From the NCBI GenBank assembly GCA_021292165.1, contig CM037876.1, positions 281,950,521-282,014,520 on the forward strand: DNA of 64,000 nucleotides. The letters are read 5' to 3'. Of this stretch, positions 1 through 11,615 are shown piece by piece. Under the pieces are notes generated by a model. The model was given only the letters and a program-made list of their open reading frames with translations, searched no databases and was not told the DNA's origin. Made by a program: the position numbers and the translations under genes. Every line of letters begins with the position of its first letter. Within the stretch, counting starts at the first letter, position 1. Source of the stretch: Shinisaurus crocodilurus. Lineage: Eukaryota > Chordata > Lepidosauria > Squamata > Shinisauridae.

Positions 1-1540
1 GATACAGCGACCAACTGAACAAAAAGCACACCAGAAAAATGCCATGGCTAATGGCTAGAATCTGATCTTCCACTTTTCTCTCACCATGGCAAACTGGCCT
101 GGGATCTTTGAAAAGGAGGAAACGTTCCATTGCCAAGATGTTACCTGATGGTTGTACATGTCTCTGGTTGAATGGCAAAGTATTGTTTGTTCTGCAGCTT
201 ACATGGGAACTCTTAAAAATGTAACTAAGGACCCAAAACAGCTGTTACCAAGGGCATTTCTGCAATTCTTGGGAATGATCAATTTAGAGAGAGCTGGAGG
301 GGGGTGGGATGGAAAGCTACTTGTAAACAGACTGTAAGCGGAGTGATGGTAATTCTGTGGAGTGAGCTAAAAAAACATCATCTCATATCGCCTCTGAAGT
401 TTGAAGAGCTGTGGCGGGTATCAGTTGTTAAAGCTCTGCGATTAACTGGAGATAGGGCACTGTTTGAAGCTGTACAGGGACTGTGCTTCACTGAGGTAAA
501 CTCAATGAAATGTGCAAGATTTTGGAGACAGGACATTCTATTTGTGGGTGAGGAAGGGCTGACAATGTTTGATAAACTAGGCAAAAAACTTTTAGGCAGC
601 ATTGCAAAAGTTAGTTCTACTCTACACTTAGGAAGTAAGAGTGCTAAGGGGGGCTCTTAATTCAGGGCAGGGCATGATCTGCGCTGAGCTTGGCCTGCAG
701 TGGTCCCTGTTCTAACCCCAGCAGCTGATGGGGACAACTGAGTTACTGGCACAAATAGCATTGCAGCCCTGCTAGCATGATCGCACTGGTAGTAACATTG
801 GCTTGGGGCTGTCCCACCATGCCACTCTTTGGGCTGCCTTTTTGAGCTCCTCTTCTCACATACTCAGCTTAGTGAGAAGGGCTAGAATGTGAAGTTCCTA
901 TGCATGTTACATCTCTGATTGTCTTCCAGAATGCTGGTGCCTTTTGTGCTGTAGCAAATAAAGTCTCTGGGCCTTATATTAGGAAGTCCTAGATTTACCA
1001 CTCAGGAAGGACTGATCTGAGAAGACCTCAATGCCCACTCAGCCATAAAGCTTTTGGGCAAGTTGCTTTTTCTCAGACTTGTTAGGTAAATACTAATATA
1101 TATGAGCAGAGTTAACTGGAAGCAAAACAGCAGCCAGCCCCCATGTGGGCTGATTAAAACCCAAAAGGAAAATAAACAGTCTTGCTCTGTCTTTGGTTAG
1201 ATCAGAAAAGAGTGTTTACTCACAAATTGCAGCATACATATGTAGAAACGTATGTAGGTTCATCTAGGAGCTACCTCGTGGAGCTCATGCTGGTTCGAAG
1301 GCAGGAGGAGAGCAAGAGTATGCATGGCAGGAAGTGGGAGGGACAAAAGGCAGGAAGAAACATCATATACCATAGAGCTCCCCTTTTCAGCTATGTGGTT
1401 TTAACCCTTCTCTCCCTGGCAGTTAGCATGCAAAGTTACACTATATCTAGCAAACCTCACCCAACCTGTGGAGTTGTTTTATGGGTAACATGAGATGACA
1501 TCATGTACTCAACTGTTGGAGGAAGGGTGACATACAAGTA
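1..1540. other. No recognisable gene or repeat
   Basis: Both strands were read. Short open frames exist (the longest encodes 118 aa at 304-660, plus strand) but none shows a domain, signal peptide or repeat that I recognise, and codon-like constraint is not evident. Treated as unannotated non-coding sequence. Confidence 0.5.
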
Positions 1541-1544
1541 TGAT

Positions 1545-2078
1545 AGTAGTAGTAGGCGATCACTCGTGACCGAGTAAGATTGTCTTCCAGGATAAAATTA
1601 CAAAAAGAAAATTATAAAAAGAGGAAATTCTAAAAAAAATTGTGTAGACTCTAGCGATGGGTCCATAAGTGATATATAATTCCCACACCAGTGGGAAGTT
1701 TCCCCTCGACAAGATGTAAAATCATGGCGATGAAAATAGCAAATAATGTTGGGGTGATAACACATCCCTGTTTAACACCTGATCCCACTTTAAATGGAGC
1801 ACCATGAGAGCCGTTGTTGTCCAAAACCGTTGCTGCCGTCATGTTGTCATGGAGAAGTCGCAAGATATTCACAAATTTATTGGGGCATCCAATTCTCATA
1901 AGGATAGTCCAGAGAGCCATTCGGTGTACAGTATCAAAGGCCTTAGCCAAATCAATAAATGCCATATAAAGGGGTTGATTTTGCTCCCAGCATTTTTCTT
2001 GGAGCTGACATGCAGTAAAAATCATGCCTACTGTCCCTCTAGAGGGGCGGAAGCCATATTGAGATTCAGGGTGGACCA
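1545..2078 (-). pseudogene. LINE reverse-transcriptase fragment (not CR1)
   Basis: Read on the minus strand, the frame from about 2075 down to 1651 carries reverse-transcriptase motifs in order: a Q-Y-G-F-R-P-S-R-G-T block, F-I-D-L-A-K-A-F-D-T-V (the first catalytic Asp region) and G-V-K-Q-G-C-V-I-T-P-T-L-F. The catalytic YADD/FADD box is absent because the frame ends in a stop shortly after the G-V-K-Q-G-C motif. Sequence below 1651 ends in a CTACTACTAC-like tail at about 1545, which is probably the element's 3' end. The motif spelling differs from the CR1 copy at 16.5-18.0 kb, so it is another LINE clade; I cannot choose firmly between R4/Dong-like and RTE-like. It is a 5'-truncated, internally deleted dead copy with no full-length partner in the window. 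Confidence 0.75.
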
Positions 2079-2950
2079 GCCAAGTCTCTGGAAACTGGGA
2101 ACTCAGGATTCAAGATGGCCGAACTCAGGCCAAGCTGAGTATGTTGTACAAATACAAGCCCTTTGTCTTTTGGTTGTTCCAAATTCAACAAAAGGAGATT
2201 TGGAGACACCAAAATATGTGCTTCCATTGAAAGGAAATTTTAAAAAAAAAACTTGACTGTTACTCCAGAACCAGCTTTTAAAAGAGTCATCAAAATCCAT
2301 TCCAAGGCATATAGTCTGTCAGTAAGGCACACTAGTTTATTTGGCCTATAGATAAGCAAGACTGACAAGTTGCTAATATTGTATTCAGCCACCTCTGACA
2401 TCTCTGGCTTAAATTAATGAATGACCAAGGGTTGGATCCAGAATTTGCCTTCCATGAGAGAAGGGCTCTACTTGTGTAAGGTCACTCCACCTGATTTTTG
2501 GGGGTCCCCCCTCCCCACACATGATATCTCATCCCAGTAATTAGGGTCTCCTGACTCTCTGTGTAGCATTTTCAGGGGGCTGGGAAAGTTGCAATCAGAA
2601 GGAGGTGACAGGGAAGTCCAGTTGATCCAGCATAAATCTGGATCCAAGTCCATGTATACATGCTTTAATTACTGGGCAATCCTATCCCTTCCATACAGCC
2701 AGTAGCAGAAGAAGAAAATAAAGAAGCTGTAAACTCTTGGTAATGTTTAAGCTTTGCTTTCATGTGTTGGAGAGTGTGGCTGGAGATACATTTTTCTCCC
2801 TCTCATAATACTGGAACTTGTCATCACCCAATGAAGATGACTGGCAATAAGTTCAGAACACACAAAAGGAAGTAGTTCACACCAAACATAATTAACCTAT
2901 GGAATGCATTACCACGGATGTGTGGATGGCCACCAGCGTAAATGGCTTTT
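2079..2950. other. Unrecognised intergenic sequence
   Basis: No coding or repeat signal that I can name. It contains only short low-complexity runs. Confidence 0.4.
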
Positions 2951-3416
2951 GGGCAGCATAATCCAATGTGGTTGCCCATAGCCCTCCGAACTCAGAGGAT
3001 TACAGGCATCCAATGTAGGGCAGGAGTGCAGAGGTGAAGTTCGCCTCCATGCTCCCCCACCCCACCCTGCAAAAGACTTAGACAGCCAATCTCTGCCACC
3101 TGTCTTTTACCCCTGGAGTGTGAGGAGGAGAGGCTGAGGTGCCGCCAGGATACTACGTATCATGGTGGAGCCTTACTCCTCCCCTTCCTGCCCCCCCAGA
3201 ACATCCACAAACCTCTGGCTCCGAGGTTGGTTTTGTGACCTTGGAGCCGCAGCTGGCATGGTTCTTTTCTGCGCCAGCTGCGAAGTTGGAGGGAGGACGC
3301 TCCAAGGTCAGAGTCCCTGCTCTGATCTCGGAGCATGTTTCCGAGGTCAGAGCTGGGACTCCGACCTCTTCTGTGGCCATCTAGTCTCTTCTAGCAGCCA
3401 TAGAATTGTGCCCTAA
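2951..3416 (+). mobile_element. GC-rich non-autonomous TIR-type repeat, copy 1
   Basis: A ~460-bp GC-rich block that resembles 54734-55182. Both open with a CATAATCC/GCAATCCAATGTGG-like end followed by GCCCATA, carry a run of 'ccgaggt' and 'ggagc' words in the middle, and close with GGCCAT...ATTGTGCCCTAAA. No protein is encoded. The ends look like degraded inverted repeats of the GGGYGCAATCC type seen elsewhere in the window. Classification as a miniature DNA transposon is inference. Confidence 0.55.
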
Positions 3417-3524
3417 AAGGGTTAGACAGATTAACAGAAGAATGATATGTCAGCATCAACTAATAGCTAAATAGAACTCCCAACTTCTAAGGCAGTGTAC
3501 CTCGAGTTGCTGCCCTCATGTCCT

Positions 3525-3640
3525 GTTTGTGGCCTTTCCAGAGGCACCTGGTTGTTGTCCCACTGTCAGAAACAGGATGCTAGACCAGATGGACCTTTGG
3601 TGTCATACAGCAAAGATTTTGTTCTTTTGTGTTTTGTTTG
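3525..3640 (+). repeat. SINE-like tail fragment
   Basis: The stretch reading GGCACCTGGTTGTTG...GATGCTAGACCAGATGGACC...TTGTTCTTTTG matches 5315-5425 in order and spacing. It appears to be the 3' part of an interspersed SINE. No promoter boxes are retained here. Confidence 0.5.
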
Positions 3641-3644
3641 ATTT

Positions 3645-4365
3645 GTGTTATGACCAATAAAGTTGATGTGCTGAAGAAGATAGGTGATGATCTCCCCCTC
3701 CCTCTGCTCTTTCTCGCATTTCAGCAGGCTTCTGAGAGTGCTTGACCTTCACTTGCATATAAGGACCTCCTAGGACACAATGGCAAATTGGTTCCTAACT
3801 CCCCTAAAGGTCCCACTTTCTAAACTGGTGAGATGGTTTTATTTTCCCCTGCTTATACATCATATTCCACACTGTAAGATGTTAAGTAAAAAGTGCTAAC
3901 TCAAAATATCATTGACTGCCTTTGAGAGCAGGAGGCTAGCAAGGGGGTGCATATGTTTTAAGTTCATTCATAGCCTAGATTACTTTCCTATATTGATTAA
4001 GCAGTACTTTCCAAGCAGGTATATTATCTTAGAAAATAATCAGTAAATTAACTCCAGGACATCAGCCTCCTAGGAAGATTAATGATACATAATTTACTTC
4101 TATGAAAGAAGCAAGCATCCAATAAATTAGAAAATGCATACCACCATCAAAGCAAATTGTTAAATATCTCCAGCATTCACTTTATTGAGTGGTTGACAAA
4201 TGGATTTTACATTCATTCAGTCACATCAGAATTGCCTTCTTGTTGCCCATCCCATGATGCCATTGTGACTATGGGAACAGGGGTATAAGTAGCTTACTAA
4301 GCATGCCATGCACATCTGATCCTATACTATTTAATACTTATTAGAATAGAGAGGGGTCGTAGCTG
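3645..4365. other. Unrecognised AT-rich sequence
   Basis: No coding or repeat family was recognised on either strand. Confidence 0.4.
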
Positions 4366-4368
4366 TCA

Positions 4369-4545
4369 GGGAGGGGCTGTAGCTGAGTGGCAGGGCACTT
4401 GCTTGGCATGCAGAAGGTCCCAGGTTCAATCTCCACCTGCTCCAGGTAGGGCTAGGAAAGAATCCTGCCTGAAACTCTGGAGAGTCACCGGCAGTGTCAA
4501 TGTTGACAAAACCTGGCTAGGTCAACCCTCACCGATTTGCACACA
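4369..4545 (+). repeat. tRNA-derived SINE (second type)
   Basis: The head carries a plausible pol III A box (TAGCTGAGTGGCAGGGC) and B box (GGTTCAATCTCC), spaced as in a tRNA. A body follows with CCTGCCTGAAACTCTGGAGAG and a run resembling the diverged copies near 5095-5180 and 14620-14752. It differs from the SINE family at 8314, 9471, 14809 and 34665. The 3' boundary is approximate. Confidence 0.7.
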
Positions 4546-5300
4546 TTATGGGGCCCAATAAAATAATCAAAAAATAGGTTGCCAACCATGGACAGCCCCT
4601 CCAAGGTGCTACTTGGACACTGAAAGAGCTGTCAGTAGCTGTCAAAATGGGGATCGTGAAAGCTGGCTGTCAAGCTGGAGATTGCAATCTTTGGGGGGAA
4701 ATGGGGAAAGAAGCCATGACAAGCTAAAAATGGTTTGTGATCATGGTGTGAGAGAGAGACAAGTTGGCCCTGCCATGGTGTCCCCTGGGATACCTACAAG
4801 AGGACAACTGACCAGGAGGGAGGGAGGGGCTGAACAACCCACTGTGAGCTTGATCATCTGTCAGGCGTACCGTGGGTTGTTCACATTTTGCCAGGGTGGG
4901 TTATCATAACATTGCGAACGCACCCGAACAGTCTGACCTGGTTTACGGCAGCGTCTTATGTTCCCATATGGCAGTGATTAGGGAACACTGTTAGGGAGTT
5001 ACACTTTCTGAAGGTCACTTTCCAAGTATGTTGATGGTAACTTCTCAGAACCCTCAATGACTGCAATGCCTGTTTGTAAGCTAGTACAAAACACTTGACT
5101 GGAGAGCTGCTGCCAGTCAGAGTAAACAATACTGGGGTAGATGGACAAATATTCTGAGAAATAGCCTAACCTATCCACCAAATTCATGGTGGATGAGGCT
5201 ATCAATGGCTACTTGTCATGATGGCTATATATTAGCTCCAGTATCAAAGGCATTACATTTCTCTTTGCCAGTTGCTGGGGAACATAAAGAGAAGGGTGCT
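4546..5300. other. Mostly unrecognised; diverged SINE body at 5095-5180
   Basis: No gene is seen. Positions 5095-5180 contain GGAGAGCTGCTGCCAGTCAG and TAGATGGACAAAT, words of the SINE at 4369, so an old truncated copy is likely. Confidence 0.4.
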
Positions 5301-5309
5301 ATTGCATTC

Positions 5310-5430
5310 ATGCCCTGCTGTGGGCTTCTCGTGGGCATCTGGTTGGCCACTGTGTGAACATAATGTTGAACTACATGTGGCTTTGGTCTGATCCAGCACA
5401 GCTCTTCTTGTGTTCTTATGTTTATTTATT
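5310..5430 (+). repeat. SINE-like tail fragment
   Basis: GGCATCTGGTTGGCCACTGTG, then TTTGGTCTGATCCAGCACAG and a CTTCTTGTGTTCTTATG end. It is collinear with 3525-3640. Confidence 0.55.
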
Positions 5431-5788
5431 ATTGACTGACTGATTGATTGATTTGCTTTATACCCCATCTTTCTACCAAGAAAATGGCACTCAAGGCTGC
5501 TTACAATCATAGATAAATGAAAACTTAATTAAAGCAATGATAAAACAAATACATTAAAACACAATTAAGAACACAACAATAACAGAATAAAGACGACACC
5601 CAATAATAGAATAAAAACAGTTCTGGTATGAGGCAGCTTCTATGTTCCTGTATGAGTTCACTACTTGATTATGGCATTATCAGAAAAGGACATAAATGTG
5701 AAAATGAATTATCATAGATCTAACACCATAAAAAGTGTTAAGTAAATATCCCTTCAAACGCAATGCTTTTTGAGCCAGATCAATAGAT

Positions 5789-6112
5789 CAAGGGTCCCCA
5801 AACCTTTTTGGGTCAGTGGGCACATTTGGAAGCATGAGTGCCCTGAGTGCCCTCACAAAATTGCTGCCATGGGGGGGGGGGGACTTTCCCATTCATAAAA
5901 TAGCTGTTATAGTGGGCATGGCCAGTCACAAAAAAACTCATTTCCCAGAAGGCAAACTGGTGAAACTAAACGGAAATTTGCCTAAGAATCTAAGTACAAG
6001 GCAGAGGTGGGGTCTGAACTCCAGAACACAAAACCACATAAAACCATTCTTTTGAACCCGGATAAAGATGGCACTGGAGGGCAGCACTTTGCTTTGCAGC
6101 ACACCAACTTCC

Positions 6113-6143
<31 letters not shown>

Positions 6144-6265
6144 TTATTTTTTAAAAAATATTAAGAAATAAAATGAAAATCAGCAGGGACAGGGAGCCTG
6201 GTGAGCACCAAGAGAGGTGTCTACAGCCACATTGGTGACCATGGACACCACGTTGGAGAACCCAG
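5789..6265. mobile_element. hAT-like non-autonomous element, diverged
   Basis: Opens with CAAGGGTCCCCAAACC and closes with CACGTTGGAGAACCCAG, the reverse-complement-like partner. The flanks CAATAGAT and ATATAGAT could be an 8-bp duplication with two mismatches. An (ATT)n run at 6115-6145 lies inside. No transposase sequence. hAT assignment rests on the CAGGGGTCCCC-type ends and is inferred. Confidence 0.55.
6115..6145. repeat. (ATT)n microsatellite
   Basis: About ten TTA/ATT units in a row, followed by T/A-rich sequence. Confidence 0.9.
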
Positions 6266-6867
6266 ATATAGATAAATCAAGTGGTGTGTGTGGGAACCAG
6301 CCCATGAATATTTGGGCACACTAAGTAGAGGCGACTTTTCTTTGTTTCTTTTTGGAGAAAGACTCAGAAGACGGGGAGGCTGAGATTAACCACATGAAAA
6401 AACAAACTCTCCTGCTGTGCCATACAGAGGACAATGAGAGCTAAAGAATTTCTGCATCTTCCAATCTTGGCAAATAATTAAGCCTCATAATATCGGTGCC
6501 AGTATGATTAATGAAGAGGAAAGGACAATCTCTCCCGTACTGCTGTGCATTTCAAGTCACGAGGGACCTTTAACCCTTTCAATCTAAAGATGATTTATCT
6601 CATTTCAACAGTACAATTGCTCCCCTTTCTCCCTTTTAGAAATTGAATTCAGCCATTACTAATACTCTCCATTCCACAATAGAGGCTTTGAGAATTTCTC
6701 CATGAGGGCCATCCCATGTTGTTTTTGTGGTGCCCCAGGCAAATTAAAATCTTACTCTTCCTCCCCTAATACACAAACCTGTGCCTCCTTGTTGCAGAAC
6801 AGCAGAACAATAGCTCATTCAGGGGATAATTAATTTGAATTGGGGCCATGTACACTTTCTCTAGAGT

Positions 6868-6902
<35 letters not shown>

Positions 6903-7385
6903 AAAGCCCTAGCTACATGCTACACAATTAACGTAATGTGTAGTTTGACCTTCAGTGATCAGAAAGTGGACTGTGGTACTACTTTCTTCATTTCATTTTT
7001 TAACAATTCAGTAATGCAACTATTATGCTGCTGTGCTCCTTTTTACTTAACCTGGGCTAAATGTTTCCTCTAACCCCAGCTTCCTGGACATTGTCCTTCA
7101 TGTGCAGATCAGCATCTCTGTGGCTGCAGTTCTATACACACAGCTCCAGGAGAAAGTGCCGTTTGAGTAGACACACAGAGAATCTGACTGTATATCACAT
7201 ATAAGAGGGATGCATGGGGGAGGGGGAAAGAGATAAATCCCACAATGAAGCAACAATTCTTTCTGCAAGACATTTACATAGCTGAGGCAGGTGTCTTTGG
7301 AACTGTGGCACCCCAGGCGATTGCTTGCCTACGTAGTTGGGCTGCTCTCCATTCTACAGGGAGACTTCTTGTGGAGAAACCTTAT
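6266..7385. other. Unrecognised, with a (GAAA)n run at 6868-6903
   Basis: Apart from the AGAAAGAAAG tetranucleotide array at 6868-6903, nothing was identified on either strand. Confidence 0.5.
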
Positions 7386-8075
7386 TGACTGGGTTCAGAC
7401 AACACAATAGCCCACATTCAAGGGTTGAGTGTGGGTTGTCACTTAACCATGGGTTGTTGTTGAAACGTGGGTTATCGTGTTGTCTCAACCCAGCGGAGAT
7501 AACAAATAGTGGTGGGCGATCCGCCAGCGACCCGTCCCACTGCTGGCTCAGCAGACACCGCTGCTGCGCCCACCGAGCCTGGCAGAAAGTGGATGCGTGC
7601 CAAGCCACTCAGCACTCAGCAGACTTCAGAGTTCCCAGTGCACCACTTTTTACATAGAAAATGCTGTAAGATATGTTAAAAGTGGCCACAATTTTCACAA
7701 GTTACGCAAATTGCTGCTGCTTTTGGCATATCTTACGGCATTTTCTATGTAAAAAGTAGCCCACCGGGGACCTGGAAGTCGCTTCCCAAACTCAACTCGG
7801 GAGAACGCACATCGAGCTTGGGAAGGAGGTAAGCAGGACGGAGATTGGAGGGTCAAGCCTGGCCAGTTCACTGGATTTCCACCCACCCCCCGAACAAAAT
7901 CCTTACAAATCCCTAACAAGCTGTGGTGAACAATGGGTTGTTAGTGGTTAACAAGCCATGGCTTGTTAGCACAGCTGGGTTCATACAACACGATAACCCA
8001 TGGTTCAACAACAACCCACAGTTCAACAACAACCCACACACAACCCATGAGTATGGGTTATTGTACTGTCATTCT
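7386..8075. mobile_element. Palindrome-of-palindromes element, copy 1, interrupted
   Basis: Begins TGACTGGGTTCAGACAAC. A first hairpin made of ACCCACATTCAAGGGTTGAGTGTGGGT arms closes at about 7495 with TGTCTCAACCCAGC. The central CTAACAAGC..GTTAACAAGCCATGGCTTGTTAGCACAGCTGGGTTC part and a second hairpin arm follow after 7912. The same architecture is uninterrupted at 11737-12050 and 30128-30489. The ~400 bp at 7507-7912 is absent from those copies and is taken as a nested insertion. The right end is degraded. Confidence 0.75.
7507..7912. mobile_element. Nested non-autonomous element with palindromic core
   Basis: Sits inside the central part of the palindromic element at 7386-8075. Its core is an inverted repeat: TTTTTACATAGAAAATGC at about 7647 and GCATTTTCTATGTAAAAAG at about 7740, around an ACGCAAATT centre. 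It shares the words TTTTCTATGTAAA, AAGATA(T/C)GTTAAAA and GGGACCTGGAAGT with 23065-23427, and the general plan with 44416-44760. Exact ends are uncertain. Confidence 0.6.
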
Positions 8076-8313
8076 GTTCTACCATCCAGTCATTCTGTTC
8101 TACCATCCCACACTCAGAACCATAGCATCAGGGCTGAAGGCATTCCACTCTCATCTGATGGGGATTCCAGAACCATGTTACTGCAACTCTGGGCCTTTCC
8201 CCAATAATGATAAATGACAGCCATTTCTCACCTAGGTGTGATGTGAACCATTGACCTAAAGGTCAAAGGTGGATTTAGGATGCTGAGACTAATATGCCAT
8301 CTACTACTAATAT

Positions 8314-8549
8314 GCCAATGTGGCATAGTGGTGAGAGTGTTGGACTGGGACTCTGGAGATCCGGGTTCTAGTCCCCGCTCAGCCATGAAACTCACTGGGT
8401 GACTTTGGGCCAGTCACTGACTCTCAGCCTAACCTACCTCACAGGGTTGTTGTGAGGATAAAATGGAGGGGAGGAGGAGGATTATGTAAGCCACCTTGGG
8501 TTCCTTGCAGGAAAAAAGGCGGGGTATAAATATAATAAATAAATAAATA
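8314..8549 (+). repeat. tRNA-derived SINE (main type), plus
   Basis: Has a tRNA-like head with A-box region GCATAGTGGTGAGAGTG and B-box region GGGTTCTAGTCCCCGCTC, a body with TGACTTTGGGCCAGTCACTG and ACCTCACAGGGTTGTTGTGA, and a tail GGTATAAATATAATAAATAA. Other copies in the window are at 9471, 14809, 34665 (plus) and 10699, 11616, 24291, 57308 (minus). Transcription by RNA polymerase III and mobilisation by a LINE are established for this class; the partner LINE is not identifiable here. Confidence 0.9.
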
Positions 8550-8559
8550 CTAGTCATCC

Positions 8560-9000
8560 AATCCCATAGTCATCCAATTTTATTTTCATCACATACTGTC
8601 CAATAGCCAAAATCTCTGGGCAGCTTCCAAAAAATAAAACCCCAAAATACAACATGACAAAACATAATATAAAATTTTAAACTTTATATTTTAAATTTAA
8701 AACAGAATAAAACCAAAGTAAAAATCAGAGTAAAAGCCACAAGCAGTGTAAAGATCTAAAAACACAACAACACATTTATTTAAAAACAAAACTGACGGAA
8801 TAAAAAGGCTGGGAGAATGAAAAAAATCTTTACATGACACCACAGTGTTGGTGCCAAGCAAGCCTCTCTGGGGAGGGTATTCCACAACTGGGGTGCCACC
8901 ACTGCGGAGGCTCTCTCCTTAGTAGCCACCCACCTCACCTCATTTGATGTGGACACTAAGAGAAAGGCCTCTGAAGATGATCTTAGGTTCTGTGCAGGTA
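8560..9000. repeat. Unclassified interspersed repeat, also at 32.7-33.4 kb
   Basis: Starts with TTTTATTTTCATCACATACTGTCCAATAGCC, an A-rich middle, then AAGCAAGCCTCTCTGGGGAGGGTATTCCACAACTGGGGTGCCACC. The region 32690-33130 has the same order (ACCATCCAATAGTCAAAGC, then GCGTTCCATAATTGGGTGGCCGCC). No ORF. It could be the antisense 3' untranslated part of a LINE. Confidence 0.55.
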
Positions 9001-9470
9001 TTAAAAATAAACTGTCACATAAGAGATGTGTTTCAGATAAGAACTGTCTTGCTCAGTCAGAGCAAGGTTCTACCTAGTCCAGTATTCTGTCTCCACCAGC
9101 AGCTATTCCTGTGCAATGGAAAGCTCACAGCAGGGGTATGGTGAGGTACGCTGCCTCTAATCATGGAGGCTGCATTTGGCTTGTTATCCAGTGATAGATC
9201 TCTCCTCTATCCATTGTCTAATCCATTTTTAAACACACACACACATACACACACGCATCTAAAGTGGTAGCCACATGTTATGGCTATTATTAATTCCATT
9301 AGTTAATTATACATTGTGTAAAGAAGTGCATACGATGTCTTCAGAAGTCCTTGCCATACTGGGATATCATAGTGCAATGGACTGTTTTTTTGTACTCTTC
9401 ACGGCTACATGCATAAGTACAAAAAGCAAAAGGAAGGCCTGTTGGAGGAGTAAATAGCCAGGGTGGTGTG
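9001..9470. other. Unrecognised, short (CA)n at 9233-9255
   Basis: Includes a SINE-like patch near 9050-9110 (CAAGGTTCTACCTAGTCCAG) and a short CA run. No gene is seen. Confidence 0.45.
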
Positions 9471-9717
9471 GAGAGCCAGTGCAGTGTAGTGGTGAGAGTG
9501 TTGGACTGGGACTCAGGAGATCTGGGTTCTAGTCCCCACTCAGCTATGAAGCTCACTGAGTGACTTTGGGTCAGTCACTGACTCTCAGCCTAACCTACCT
9601 CACAGGGTTGTTGTGAAGATAAAATGGAGAGGAGGAGGAAGATTATGTAGGCTGCCTTGGGTTCCTTGCTGGAGGAAAAATGGCAGGATATAAATGTAAT
9701 AAAATAAATAAATAAAT
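9471..9717 (+). repeat. tRNA-derived SINE (main type), plus
   Basis: The head GCCAGTGCAGTGTAGTGGTG, B-box GGGTTCTAGTCCCCACTC and tail TATAAATGTAATAAAATAAA match the copy at 8314 almost throughout. Confidence 0.9.
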
Positions 9718-10698
9718 TAGTAGAAATAATAAGGAATTTTATCAGCAAGGTTCTCTATGCATGAGGTGTATCTTTTTTTTCTTTCTTTTTTTACCTGAAA
9801 TTCCAGGAAAATCAAAGTTGCATGTAGGAAGAGAGAGATAAAAGGAAACCTACGCCTTAAGCCAGTGTGAATCATAATGCTTTGGACATACAGTGCAGGA
9901 GGGGAGAAAACAGCCTTTCATCTCCATCAGCGCCATATTTTTTTTAACCAAGCGCCTCACTTCCAGCCTCATGTGTGTCAAGAGAGTATGCATCCATGAC
10001 CACGCCCCGTCTCCATCTCAGATATCTCTCCCCCTACACATGCTTTCCCTTTGGAAAAACATCCTCCCTGTCTCCTCCTCCTCCTCTCTATTCTAAGAAG
10101 CTGTTATCCGGTGGAGATGTAAGTGGATGATTCTGATTACCACTTGGTTATGCTGCCTCATTGTTGCAGGAAGGCTTCTTCTGTAATGAAGACAGTGAAT
10201 AGCACTTAGATAATGGCCAGGCGTAGGGGTTGATGATGTGTTAAATTATTCCTGATGTATATGAGAGTAGTGGATGATTAGGATTAGCAATATATGAAAC
10301 AACTCTAAAGAACGGGATGTGGATGTTGAATATGGTGTCCAGAAAGGCTTCTGTGTCTTCGAATACATCCTAGCAGTGGAAGAGACTTTAAAGAAGGGGA
10401 GCCAGCAACTTGCCTCTGAATGGTGTCTAAAGTGAAAATTCAGAGCATATGTGGAGGTTCCTGCCCGTGGCACAGCAGAACATTTGGAACTGCAGGTGCT
10501 CACCCTGGCAGTTCCCGTAGCCACCCCCGCAGGGAGAGTCCAAAATGCAGGCAGCCATATATTATAGATGTGTTGTACAAGGAGCAGCAGTATGTATGTA
10601 GCATGATGCCCAGTTTATTAGGATGCACTGATTAGTGCTAGTGCTAGAGAATACTTTGCTGGCAAAGGGCAGCGTAGTGGCAATATACACGTGGTATG
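9718..10698. other. Unrecognised sequence
   Basis: Reads on both strands give no recognisable domain. There is a T-rich run at 9771-9790 only. Confidence 0.45.
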
Positions 10699-10932
10699 GT
10701 ATTCATTTATTTGTTACATTTATATTCTGCCTTTCCTCCAAAGAGCTCAAGGCGGCTTACATAATCCTCCTCCTCTCCATTTTATCCTCATAACAACCCT
10801 GTGAGGTAGGTTAGGCTGAGAGTCCGTGACTGGCCCAAAGCCAGTCACTGCGCTTCATGGCCAAGTGGGGACTAGAACCCAGATTTCCCAAGTCCCAGTC
10901 CAACACTTTAAGCACTACACCACATTGGCTTA
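10699..10932 (-). repeat. tRNA-derived SINE (main type), minus
   Basis: Reverse complement of the 8314 family: the tail side TATTCATTTATTTGTTACAT comes first, then CCTGTGAGGTAGGTTAGGCTG, and the tRNA-like head ends at ACACCACATTGGC. Confidence 0.9.
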
Positions 10933-11249
10933 GTATCCTACAGTATCCTATGTTGTGCTTCACTCCAGATTCACCACTACCTTGGAGCTGGATGGCTGTC
11001 AGTAGCAGAGTGGTGAACCTAAGTCCCAGACTTGTCTGTTGGCTGGAACAGATACATGGGGTCTGTGCAACTGAAGCAATCATGCAACCAAAAGCTACAA
11101 TTCCATGTTACAAATATCCAACTGGCAAGCAATACCATCGAAGTTGGAAGGGACCTTGAAGACCATCTAGTTCAACCCCCTTCTAAAGGTAAAGCATTTT
11201 AAAGCATCTTTCCAAAGTTTACCTCCTGGAACCAAACATGGACACTATC

Positions 11250-11525
11250 TTCAATTAAGGCCTGTACATTTCTGAGCTTGCAATGTAATTCGCAGAACAA
11301 AAGAAAGGTTCCCAAAAAATGTGTACGTTCGAAAAATGCATACATTTGAAAAATGTGCATGAAAAATAATCAGTACTTTTTGAAAAATCTGCCCAAACAC
11401 ACTTTAATCCATGCAAGAGAAATGTGCACAATTGATCCGTCCATATGGACACGAGTTAGAACAAACTTCGAGGTGAAATTCAGAGAACCTTGATGAGCTT
11501 GAGTTCAGCTGATTCTCATATCCCT
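11250..11525. repeat. AT-rich repeat with short internal iterons
   Basis: Carries repeated variants of AAAAATGTGYAYG / AAAAATGCATACATT about 15-25 bp apart. Similar word composition is seen at 18050-18434, 20820-21225, 30725-31080 and 59246-59600. No ORF. Probably a non-autonomous element; ends not determined. Confidence 0.4.
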
Positions 11526-11615
11526 ATTCTGTATACAAGTACAGACATGCAAACTGTCTGACAGAAAAAAGGGGTGGACAGATCATGTGAATAGAATATT
11601 TAATTCTTGCATTTC

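Noticed and set aside
304..660. A 118-aa open frame on the plus strand near the window start
   Set aside because: No recognised domain, and it overlaps a minus-strand frame; ordinary chance length for this base composition.
8314..8400. A functional tRNA gene in the SINE head
   Set aside because: A and B boxes are present but no cloverleaf with a proper anticodon arm and acceptor stem can be closed; the copy is a SINE head.
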